A stretch of DNA of 15,763 bases from Mycobacterium sp. (GTDB lineage: Bacteria; Actinomycetota; Actinomycetes; Mycobacteriales; Mycobacteriaceae), in assembly GCA_019246375.1 (NCBI GenBank), contig JAFAQO010000306.1:1-15763 (forward strand), read 5' to 3'. The notes beneath the pieces are model-generated. The model was not told the DNA's origin. It did no database searches and saw only the letters and a list, made by a program, of their open reading frames with translations. The position numbers and the translations under genes are program-made. Shown here in pieces: positions 9,490 to 15,763 of the stretch; the first letter of the stretch is position 1, and each line of letters opens with the position of its first letter.

Positions 9490-10350
9490 ATGCAACACGG
9501 AGGGAACATGCGCCGACGGACCAAGTCAACGCCGGACCCGTTTCCCCAGACGACCAACGGCCGTCCGAAGACGTCCGCGCGCGCACTAGCGCAGATCATC
9601 GAGCGTAGCTCGCGGGTACAGGGTCCGGCAGCCACAGCCTATGTCGAGCGGCTTCGCCGCACCGACCCGACCGCGACCCCCGCCGCGATAGTCCGGAAAC
9701 TGGAGAAGCGGTACCTGGCCGCAGTGACTGGCAGCGGTGCGGCGGTGGGCTCAACCGCGGCATTGCCCGGAATCGGCACCTTGGCCGCGCTGTCCGCGGC
9801 CGCCGGCGAAACCGTGGTGTTCCTCGAGGCCACGGCCGTCTTTGTGCTGGCAGTGGCCGATGTATACGGCGTTCCCGCCGACCATCGCGAACGACGCCGC
9901 GCCCTGGTGCTGGCCGTGCTCGTCGGCGACGACAGCAAGCGTGCCGTCGCCGATCTGATCGGTCCCGGCCGCACCAGCGGAGCCTGGTTGTCTGACGGCG
10001 TGGCATCGATGCCGATGCCGGCGGTGGCGCAGCTGAATTCCCGGCTGCTCAAGTACGCCGTCAAGCGATACACCCTGCGCAAGGGCGCGCTGCTGTTCGG
10101 CAAATTGCTGCCGGCCGGTATCGGTGCGGTGGTCGGCGCCATCGGCAACCGGATCGCGGGTAAGAAGATCATCCGCAACGCCCGCAAGGCGTTCGGCGCG
10201 CCGCCGGCACGCTGGCCGGCCACCCTGCACCTAGTGCCCACGGTTCACCACATCAGCCCGCCCGGTGACGATGCGGCCCGCGACGGGGTACCCCAGCGTA
10301 GCGAGGGGACGGCCAGGGGAGGAACCGGGCGATCGAACCACGTCCCGTGA
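9490..10350 (+). CDS. EcsC-like membrane-associated protein of unknown function (Rv1249c-like)
   Basis: The gene encodes 286 aa. A basic N-terminus (1-30) is followed by a helical segment with YVERLRR and VRKLEKRY. Then comes a glycine/alanine-rich hydrophobic stretch (about 78-128: [20 protein letters not shown], then [17 protein letters not shown]). VLAVLVGDD (140-148) and, near the C-terminus, [16 protein letters not shown] (206-221) plus [12 protein letters not shown] resemble the helices and closing Lys/Arg-rich segment of EcsC-family proteins. That match is from memory and is tentative. The tail after about residue 240 is polar and low in complexity. AAGGAG (9477-9482) is seven bases before the chosen ATG. 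A second ATG at 9508 has its own GGAGGG (9499-9504), so a 280-aa form is equally possible. It lies upstream of kgd on the same strand, 175 bases away, so partial cotranscription is possible. Confidence 0.72.
   Translation: MQHGGNMRRRTKSTPDPFPQTTNGRPKTSARALAQIIERSSRVQGPAATAYVERLRRTDPTATPAAIVRKLEKRYLAAVTGSGAAVGSTAALPGIGTLAALSAAAGETVVFLEATAVFVLAVADVYGVPADHRERRRALVLAVLVGDDSKRAVADLIGPGRTSGAWLSDGVASMPMPAVAQLNSRLLKYAVKRYTLRKGALLFGKLLPAGIGAVVGAIGNRIAGKKIIRNARKAFGAPPARWPATLHLVPTVHHISPPGDDAARDGVPQRSEGTARGGTGRSNHVP
9499..9510 (+). promoter_or_regulatory. Second ribosome site and in-frame ATG of the EcsC-like gene
   Basis: GGAGGG at 9499-9504 stands three bases before an in-frame ATG at 9508, 18 bases after the upstream ATG at 9490, which has its own AAGGAG. 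Sequence alone does not decide between the starts; both may be used. Confidence 0.45.
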
Positions 10351-10383
10351 CGATGTGGGTCCCGCTCTGACTTGCCTGGCGGA

Positions 10384-10393
10384 TTGCCGGCAA
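10384..10393. repeat. Perfect 10-bp palindrome upstream of kgd
   Basis: TTGCCGGCAA is its own reverse complement. It lies six bases before TAGCCT (10399-10404), a possible -10 element, so it would overlap the -35 region of a kgd promoter. It could be a small operator. A related TTGCC half-site occurs at 10372-10376. Confidence 0.35.
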
Positions 10394-10424
10394 AAGGTTA
10401 GCCTTTATGGGGCGGAAACTTCAC

Positions 10425-10447
10425 CGCCTCCGCAGGTCGGAGAGGCG
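10425..10447 (+). repeat. GC-rich hairpin in the kgd leader
   Basis: CGCCTC (10425-10430) pairs with GAGGCG (10442-10447). C10431 and G10432 can extend the stem with C10438-G10440 by bulging a base or two. The hairpin is about 80 bases before the kgd start and lacks a U-tract, so it is more likely a leader structure than a terminator. No known riboswitch class was recognised. Confidence 0.35.
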
Positions 10448-10525
10448 CCGACACCCAGGGCGCGATAAGTGGCAAGCGATATCCAGCGGGCTTGCCCAAC
10501 AAACGAATCGAGGCGAGTAGCTGCC

Positions 10526-13500
10526 GTGAGCAGTATGAGTTCACCATTCGGTCAGAACGAATGGCTGGTCGAGGAGATGTACCGCAAGTTCCGCGACGAC
10601 CCCTCGTCGGTCGACCCGAGCTGGCATGAGTTTTTGGTCGATTACAACCCCGAACCGTCAGTCGATGAGCGGCGTACTGCCGACGGGCAGCCGGCCGCCA
10701 CGGCTCCGGCCCCTGCGGCGCAACCCGCTCCGTCAGCGCAACCCGCTCCCGCCAAGCCGTCGCCACTGGCCGCCCAACCTCCCGCAACCGCTGCGCCGGC
10801 GGCGCCAGCCAAACCGGCCGGTCCCCCGCCGGCCGAAGGCGACGAGGTGCAGGTACTGCGCGGCGCCGCCGCGGCCGTCGTCAAAAACATGTCCACGTCG
10901 CTGGACGTGCCGACGGCGACCAGTGTTCGTGCTATCCCGGCCAAGCTGTTGATCGACAACCGAACCGTGATCAACAACCAGTTGCAGCGCAACCGCGGCG
11001 GCAAGATCTCCTTCACTCACCTGCTCGGCTACGCGTTGGTGCAGGCGATCAAGAAGTACCCGAACATGAACCGGCATTTCGCCGAGGTCGACGGCAAGCC
11101 CACTGCTGTCACACCAGCGCACACCAACCTAGGCCTGGCAATCGACCTGCAGGGCAGGGACGGTAAGCGTTCGCTCGTCGTGGCCGGCATCAAAAGCTGT
11201 GAGGCGATGAGCTTCGCGCAGTTCGTCACCGCCTATGAAGACATCGTCCGCCGCGCCCGCGACGGCAAGCTCACCGCCGAAGATTTTGCCGGCGTGACAA
11301 TTTCGTTGACCAACCCGGGCACCATCGGCACCGTGCACTCGGTGCCGCGGCTAATGGCCGGCCAGGGCGCCATCATTGGCGTGGGCGCGATGGAGTATCC
11401 CGCCGAATTTCAGGGCGCCAGCCCGCAACGCATCGCCGACCTGGGTATCGGCAAGCTGATCACGCTGACGTCGACCTACGACCACCGAATCATCCAGGGT
11501 GCGGAATCGGGCGACTTCTTGCGCACCATCCACGAGATGGTGTTGTCCGACGGGTTCTGGGACGAGACCTTCCGTGACCTGGGCATCCCGTACGAGCCGG
11601 TGCGCTGGCGTCCGGACAACCCCGACTCGATTGTCGACAAGAACGCCAGGGTCATCGAGCTGATCGCCGCCTACCGCAACCGCGGCCACCTGATGGCCGA
11701 CACCGATCCGCTGCGGCTGGACAGCACCCGCTTCCGCAGTCACCCCGACCTCGACGTGCTGACCCACGGCCTGACGCTCTGGGATCTCGAGCGGGTCTTC
11801 AAGGTCAACGGCTTCGCGGGCGCGGAGTACAAAAAGCTGCGCAACGTTCTGGGCTTGCTGCGCGACGCCTACTGCCGTCACGTCGGTGTGGAATACACCC
11901 ACATCCTCGAACCCGAACAGCAGAAGTGGCTGCAGGAAAGGATCGAGGTCAAGCACGACAAACCGACTGTGGCCCACCAGAAATACATCCTGAGTAAGCT
12001 GAACGCCGCGGAGGCGTTCGAGACGTTCCTGCAGACCAAATACGTTGGGCAAAAGCGATTTTCACTCGAGGGCGCCGAGAGTGTGATTCCGATGATGGAT
12101 GCGGCGATCGACCAGTGCGCCGAGCACGGCCTCGACGAAGTGGTCATCGGGATGCCGCATCGTGGGCGGCTCAACGTGCTGGCCAATATCGTCGGCAAGC
12201 CGTACCGGCAGATCTTCACCGAGTTCGAAGGCAACTTGAACCCGTCGCAGGCGCACGGCTCCGGCGACGTCAAATACCACCTCGGTGCCACCGGTGTCTA
12301 CATTCAGATGTTCGGCGACAACGACATTCAGGTGTCGCTGACCGCCAACCCGTCGCATCTGGAGGCCGTCGATCCGGTGCTGGAGGGACTGGTCCGGGCC
12401 AGACAAGATCTACTCGACAAAGGCACCTCTGCCGACGGGTTCTCGGTGGTACCGATGATGCTCCACGGCGACGCCGCATTCGCCGGCCAAGGAGTGGTGG
12501 CCGAGACATTGAACTTGGCGCTGCTGCCCGGTTACCGCGTCGGCGGGACGATTCACATCATCGTCAATAATCAGATCGGCTTCACCACATCGCCGGAGTG
12601 CTCCAAGTCCAGCGAGTACTGCACCGACGTCGCGAAGATGATCGGGGCACCGATCTTTCACGTGAACGGCGATGACCCCGAGGCATGCGAGTGGGTGGCT
12701 CGGCTGGCTGTGGACTTCCGGCAGAAGTTCAAGAAGGACGTCATCATCGACATGCTGTGCTACCGGCGACGCGGTCACAATGAGGGTGACGACCCGTCGA
12801 TGACCAACCCGGCGATGTACGACGCCATCGAGACCAAACGCGGAGTCCGCAAGAGTTACACCGAAGCCTTGATCGGCCGTGGCGACATCTCGATGAAGGA
12901 AGCCGAGGATGCGCTGCGCGATTACCAGGGCCAGCTGGAGCAGGTTTTCAACGAGGTCCGCGACCTGGAGAAGCACGGAGCGCATCCGAGCGAATCGGTG
13001 GAGTCCGATCAGATGATCCCCGCCGGGCTCGCCACCGCGGTCGACAAGTCGTTGCTGGCCCGCATCGGCGACGCTTTCCTCGCCTTGCCGGACGGCTTCA
13101 GCGTGCATCCGCGAGTCAGGCCAGGGCTGGAGAAGCGCCGAGAGATGGCCTATGAGGGCAAAATCGACTGGGCGTTCGCCGAACTTCTGGCGCTGGGGTC
13201 GTTGGTGTCCGAGGGCAAACTGGTGCGGCTATCCGGGCAAGACACCCGGCGCGGCACCTTCTCCCAGCGGCATTCGGTGATCATCGACCGCAACACCGGC
13301 GAAGAATTCACCCCTTTGCAACTGTTGGCCACTAACAGCGACGGCAGCCCGACCGGTGGCAAGTTCCTGGTCTACGACTCGCCGCTGTCCGAATTCGCCG
13401 CGGTCGGCTTCGAGTACGGCTACACCGTGGGCAACCCGGACGCATTCGTGATGTGGGAGGCCCAGTTCGGTGACTTCGTCAACGGCGCCCAGTTGATCAT

Positions 13501-14221
13501 CGACGAATTCATCAGCTCCGGTGAGGCCAAGTGGGGGCAGTTGAGCAACGTGGTGTTGCTGCTGCCGCATGGTCACGAAGGACAGGGCCCGGACCACACC
13601 TCCGGGCGCATCGAACGCTTCCTGCAGCTGTGGGCGGAAGGTTCGATGACCATCGCGATACCGTCGACGCCGTCTAACTACTTCCATTTGTTGCGCAGGC
13701 ATGCCCTCGACGGGATTCAGCGGCCGCTGATCGTGTTCACCCCTAAGTCGATGTTGCGCAATAAAGCCGCGGTCAGCGACATCAAGGATTTCACCGAGAT
13801 CAAGTTCCGGTCGGTGCTCGAAGAACCCACCTATGAGGACGGCATCGGCGACCGCAGCAAGGTCCGCCGCATTCTGCTGACCAGCGGCAAACTGTACTAC
13901 GAGCTGGTCGCCCGCAAGGCCAAGGACAACCGCGACGACGTCGCGATTGTGCGCATCGAGCAGTTGGCACCGCTACCGAAGCGGCGACTCAACGAAACCC
14001 TGGACCGCTACCCGGACATCAGAAAGTACTTCTGGGTGCAGGAAGAGCCGGCCAACCAGGGCGCATGGCCGCGGTTCGGCCTGGAACTGCCCGAACTACT
14101 GCCCGACAAGCTGGTAGGGATCAAGCGGATTTCCCGGCGCGCCATGTCGGCGCCATCATCAGGCTCGTCGAAGGTGCACGCCGTCGAACAGCAGGAGATT
14201 CTCGACGAGGCGTTCGGCTGA
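10526..14221 (+). CDS. kgd: Multifunctional 2-oxoglutarate metabolism enzyme (alpha-ketoglutarate decarboxylase/dehydrogenase E1 with E2-like domain)
   Basis: Kgd is a thiamine-diphosphate enzyme acting on 2-oxoglutarate in the TCA cycle. It gives succinic semialdehyde or 2-hydroxy-3-oxoadipate, and acts as E1 of the oxoglutarate dehydrogenase complex with DlaT/Lpd. The start GTG 10526 gives 1231 aa, the same length as the M. tuberculosis protein, beginning [13 protein letters not shown] weak GAGG is 12 bases upstream. Domains: an N-terminal E1-type helix (about 5-38), an Ala/Pro linker (about 42-103), an E2-like acyltransferase domain (about 108-345) with YDHRIIQG (318-325), then the E1 catalytic region. 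The last contains [11 protein letters not shown] (542-552), [10 protein letters not shown] (604-613), the diphosphate/Mg2+ motif GDAAFAGQG...NNQ (648-656, 681-683) and [15 protein letters not shown]. In mycobacteria it is inhibited by unphosphorylated GarA and activated by acetyl-CoA; whether both apply here is inferred. All expected catalytic segments are intact. Confidence 0.97.
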   Translation: MSSMSSPFGQNEWLVEEMYRKFRDDPSSVDPSWHEFLVDYNPEPSVDERRTADGQPAATAPAPAAQPAPSAQPAPAKPSPLAAQPPATAAPAAPAKPAGPPPAEGDEVQVLRGAAAAVVKNMSTSLDVPTATSVRAIPAKLLIDNRTVINNQLQRNRGGKISFTHLLGYALVQAIKKYPNMNRHFAEVDGKPTAVTPAHTNLGLAIDLQGRDGKRSLVVAGIKSCEAMSFAQFVTAYEDIVRRARDGKLTAEDFAGVTISLTNPGTIGTVHSVPRLMAGQGAIIGVGAMEYPAEFQGASPQRIADLGIGKLITLTSTYDHRIIQGAESGDFLRTIHEMVLSDGFWDETFRDLGIPYEPVRWRPDNPDSIVDKNARVIELIAAYRNRGHLMADTDPLRLDSTRFRSHPDLDVLTHGLTLWDLERVFKVNGFAGAEYKKLRNVLGLLRDAYCRHVGVEYTHILEPEQQKWLQERIEVKHDKPTVAHQKYILSKLNAAEAFETFLQTKYVGQKRFSLEGAESVIPMMDAAIDQCAEHGLDEVVIGMPHRGRLNVLANIVGKPYRQIFTEFEGNLNPSQAHGSGDVKYHLGATGVYIQMFGDNDIQVSLTANPSHLEAVDPVLEGLVRARQDLLDKGTSADGFSVVPMMLHGDAAFAGQGVVAETLNLALLPGYRVGGTIHIIVNNQIGFTTSPECSKSSEYCTDVAKMIGAPIFHVNGDDPEACEWVARLAVDFRQKFKKDVIIDMLCYRRRGHNEGDDPSMTNPAMYDAIETKRGVRKSYTEALIGRGDISMKEAEDALRDYQGQLEQVFNEVRDLEKHGAHPSESVESDQMIPAGLATAVDKSLLARIGDAFLALPDGFSVHPRVRPGLEKRREMAYEGKIDWAFAELLALGSLVSEGKLVRLSGQDTRRGTFSQRHSVIIDRNTGEEFTPLQLLATNSDGSPTGGKFLVYDSPLSEFAAVGFEYGYTVGNPDAFVMWEAQFGDFVNGAQLIIDEFISSGEAKWGQLSNVVLLLPHGHEGQGPDHTSGRIERFLQLWAEGSMTIAIPSTPSNYFHLLRRHALDGIQRPLIVFTPKSMLRNKAAVSDIKDFTEIKFRSVLEEPTYEDGIGDRSKVRRILLTSGKLYYELVARKAKDNRDDVAIVRIEQLAPLPKRRLNETLDRYPDIRKYFWVQEEPANQGAWPRFGLELPELLPDKLVGIKRISRRAMSAPSSGSSKVHAVEQQEILDEAFG

Positions 14222-14238
14222 GCAATCGCGCTGCCGCT

Positions 14239-14292
14239 AGCGTGCGTAAAGTGTCAGCGACATCGTCGTTTCGACGTACAAAAGCGCACGCT
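14239..14292 (+). repeat. Nested inverted repeats between kgd and the dehydrogenase gene
   Basis: AGCGTGCG (14239-14246) and CGCACGCT (14285-14292) are perfect inverted copies. Between them CGTCG-TTT-CGACG (14264-14276) forms a second tight hairpin. The structure fills most of the 93-base gap between the kgd stop and the dehydrogenase ATG. No U-run follows. It may be a processing, attenuation or termination element. TAAAGT (14247-14252), within the loop, fits a -10 pattern and could instead start a separate dehydrogenase transcript. Confidence 0.5.
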
Positions 14293-14314
14293 CGCGCAAT
14301 GAGAAAGGGCGTTC

Positions 14315-15145
14315 ATGGAGGGATTTGCCGGAAAGGTGGCCGTCGTGACCGGTGCCGGTTCGGGTATCGGTCAGGCGCTGGCGATCGAACTGGCCCGTTC
14401 AGGCGCCGAGGTGGCGATCAGTGACGTCGACACCGAAGGGCTGGCGCGAACCGAAGAACGGCTGGCCATCATCGGTGCTTCGGTCAAGGCGGACCGACTC
14501 GACGTCACCGAACGGGAGGCATTTCTGGCCTACGCCGATCAGGTCAACGAGCACTTCGGCAAGGTGAACCAGATCTACAACAACGCCGGCATCGCCTTCA
14601 CCGGTGACATCGAGATCAGCCAGTTCAAGGACATCGAACGGGTGATGGACGTCGACTTCTGGGGCGTCGTCAACGGCACCAAGGCTTTCCTGCCCCACCT
14701 GATCGCCTCGGGCGACGGGCACGTCGTCAACATCTCCAGCATATTCGGGCTCTTCACAGTGCCCGGACAGGCTGCCTACAGCTCGGCCAAGTTCGCCGTC
14801 CGCGGCTTCACCGAGGCGCTGCGCCTGGAGATGGCGCTCGCCGGTCACCCGGTGAAGGTGACGACGGTGCACCCCGGCGGCATCAAGACCGGGATCGCCC
14901 GCAACGCCACCGCGGCCGAGGGAATCGACGCCAATCAGTTCGCCAAGGTTTTCGACAAGCGGCTGGCCACTACCAGCCCGCAACAAGCCGCGCGCACGAT
15001 TCTGGAGGGCGTACGCAGCAACAAGGCCCGGGTGCTGGTCGGCAACGACGCCAGGACGCTGGACCTCATGGTGCGGCTGTCGGGCTCGGGATACCAGCGG
15101 CTGATCTTGCCGGTATACCGCCGCCTGGTGGGCGGCAAGCACTGA
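14315..15145 (+). CDS. Short-chain dehydrogenase/reductase, classical type (Rv1245c-like)
   Basis: This 276-aa cytoplasmic oxidoreductase has a Rossmann fold. The cofactor loop TGAGSGIG (12-19) is intact, and the acidic end of strand 2 (ISDVD, Asp37) points to NAD rather than NADP. NNAG (89-92), NISS (139-142) with catalytic Ser142, and YSSAK (155-159) with Tyr155 and Lys159 complete the active site with the usual 13-residue Ser-Tyr spacing. TTVHPGGIKTGI is the post-active-site motif. Length equals that of the M. tuberculosis protein as I remember it. An AGAAAGGG ribosome site (14302-14309) precedes the ATG. It lies 93 bases after kgd on the same strand; M. tuberculosis has relBE in this gap. 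The stop is only three bases from the stop of the convergent lipoprotein gene. The substrate is unknown; the class covers alcohols, ketones, sterols and acyl-lipid intermediates. Confidence 0.93.
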   Translation: MEGFAGKVAVVTGAGSGIGQALAIELARSGAEVAISDVDTEGLARTEERLAIIGASVKADRLDVTEREAFLAYADQVNEHFGKVNQIYNNAGIAFTGDIEISQFKDIERVMDVDFWGVVNGTKAFLPHLIASGDGHVVNISSIFGLFTVPGQAAYSSAKFAVRGFTEALRLEMALAGHPVKVTTVHPGGIKTGIARNATAAEGIDANQFAKVFDKRLATTSPQQAARTILEGVRSNKARVLVGNDARTLDLMVRLSGSGYQRLILPVYRRLVGGKH

Positions 15146-15148
15146 TTG

Positions 15149-15763
15149 TCAGCGGCCGAGCGGGTGTTCGGCGAGCCAGGAATCGGCCACCGCCTCTACG
15201 GCGGCACCGTGAGCCACTTGGCGGCGCATCTCGACCAGCGCCGCGGTGTCCAGCACTCCAGCCACTTCGTTGATCGCCAACAGCTGCCGGGCGGACAGCT
15301 CGTTACGGCGATACAGCGGCACCACGTTCTTCGCCTGCACCAGCGCGGGCTTGCCGTCGGCCAGCACAACGACGTCGGGCGGCACATCGGGATTCGCGGT
15401 AGTGGTCCACGCGACAGTGATCTGCCCGGCCCGCAGCGCGGCGAACATCCCTACGTCGTTCGGGAACACACGAGCTTCGGGCAAGCGGCACCTGCTCACC
15501 GCGGCAGGTGTGCGGGCGCCGGCGACGGACCCGACGACTAGTCCGTCGCAGTGGCGGGGCAACACGCTCAAGTCAGTGCTGCCCCAGGCCTCGGCCGTCG
15601 CCTGGGTCACTGCAAGCGCCGGCTTGTCCTCAGCCGCGGTCGTGTAATCACCGGCCGCGATTCCCTCCGGCAAAGCACCGACCATCGCGCGATAGACCTG
15701 CTGGTCTGACCGCACCGTGGCGCCGGGCTGAAAGGTCTGCAATACCTCGCCGGTCAAAGCGGG
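15149..15763 (-). CDS. lpqZ: Osmoprotectant-binding lipoprotein LpqZ, C-terminal part (5' end beyond window)
   Basis: The visible 204 codons run in frame off the window's right edge, so the signal peptide and lipobox are not seen. Possible internal starts such as TTG 15757 are artefacts of the cut. The sequence is a periplasmic substrate-binding protein of the glycine-betaine/choline (OpuBC/ProX) type: MVGALPEGIAAGDYTTAAEDKP, GLVVGSVAG, VFPNDVGMFAALRAGQITVAW, then DVVVLADGKPALVQAKNVVPL and a C-terminal helix LSARQLLAINEVAGVLDTAAL. The last pattern (N-V-x-P followed by L-x-x-I-N-x-V) closes OpuBC-family proteins. The expected job is capture of compatible solutes for an ABC importer, but no permease or ATPase gene is visible here. 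The gene converges on the dehydrogenase gene with a 3-base gap. The name rests on family match plus the Rv1244-Rv1245c gene order. Confidence 0.85.
   Translation of the reverse strand, partial: PALTGEVLQTFQPGATVRSDQQVYRAMVGALPEGIAAGDYTTAAEDKPALAVTQATAEAWGSTDLSVLPRHCDGLVVGSVAGARTPAAVSRCRLPEARVFPNDVGMFAALRAGQITVAWTTTANPDVPPDVVVLADGKPALVQAKNVVPLYRRNELSARQLLAINEVAGVLDTAALVEMRRQVAHGAAVEAVADSWLAEHPLGR

Noticed and set aside
9109..9498. Upstream extension of the MFS protein to 9498
   Set aside because: The extra 130 residues are low in hydrophobicity and without motif, whereas ATG 9108 has a good ribosome site and the first helix starts soon after.
10392..10410. Possible IdeR box before kgd (AGGTTAG-like core)
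   Set aside because: Only the left half fits; the right arm has no AACCTAA-like sequence, so the match is far below that at 314-332.
11351..12052. 233-codon minus-strand frame inside kgd
   Set aside because: Antisense shadow of a highly conserved Kgd region; no start signals or recognisable domain.

Overview
The window is high-GC DNA from a mycobacterium. Its gene order is that of the Mycobacterium tuberculosis Rv1244-Rv1254 block read in inverse orientation. Product identities come from motifs in the translations and from remembered similarity to the M. tuberculosis proteins. Kgd, LprE and the nuclease-helicase are the clearest matches, and the starts chosen here give lengths of 1231, 200 and 1138 aa. 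Several differences from M. tuberculosis (a siderophore-interacting gene beside the acyltransferase, no relBE pair between kgd and the short-chain dehydrogenase) suggest a non-tuberculous species. The species cannot be named from this sequence alone.

Layout, left to right. Positions 1-289 (minus) hold the first 96 codons of a siderophore-interacting FAD-binding protein; a near-consensus IdeR iron box lies in its promoter at 314-332. Positions 345-3181 (minus) are a two-gene unit, a DEAD-box RNA helicase (deaD) followed by an acyltransferase-3 membrane protein, joined by an ATGA stop/start overlap. Divergent from deaD come the lipoprotein gene lprE (3315-3917, plus) and a large nuclease-exonuclease-helicase fusion (3981-7397, plus). 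Converging on that is a 14-helix MFS exporter (7519-9108, minus) whose C-terminal tail appears shifted out of frame at a four-base homopolymer. Divergent from the exporter, across a 381-base intergenic region, are an EcsC-like membrane protein (9490-10350, plus), kgd (10526-14221, plus) and a short-chain dehydrogenase (14315-15145, plus). The window ends in the 3' part of an LpqZ-type osmoprotectant-binding lipoprotein gene (15149-15763, minus), which converges on the dehydrogenase with a 3-base gap.

Functionally the window mixes central metabolism (Kgd, at the 2-oxoglutarate node of the TCA cycle), RNA and DNA processing (DeaD, nuclease-helicase), envelope and transport functions (acyltransferase, MFS exporter, LprE, EcsC-like protein, LpqZ) and iron uptake. 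It does not look like a mobile island: there is no integrase, transposase, tRNA, CRISPR array or sharp composition change. I found no convincing wholly new system. The best leads are the iron box, the composite nuclease-helicase with its cysteine cluster, the exporter frameshift, the probable leaderless starts around 3181-3981, and the nested inverted repeats that occupy the site where M. tuberculosis carries relBE.
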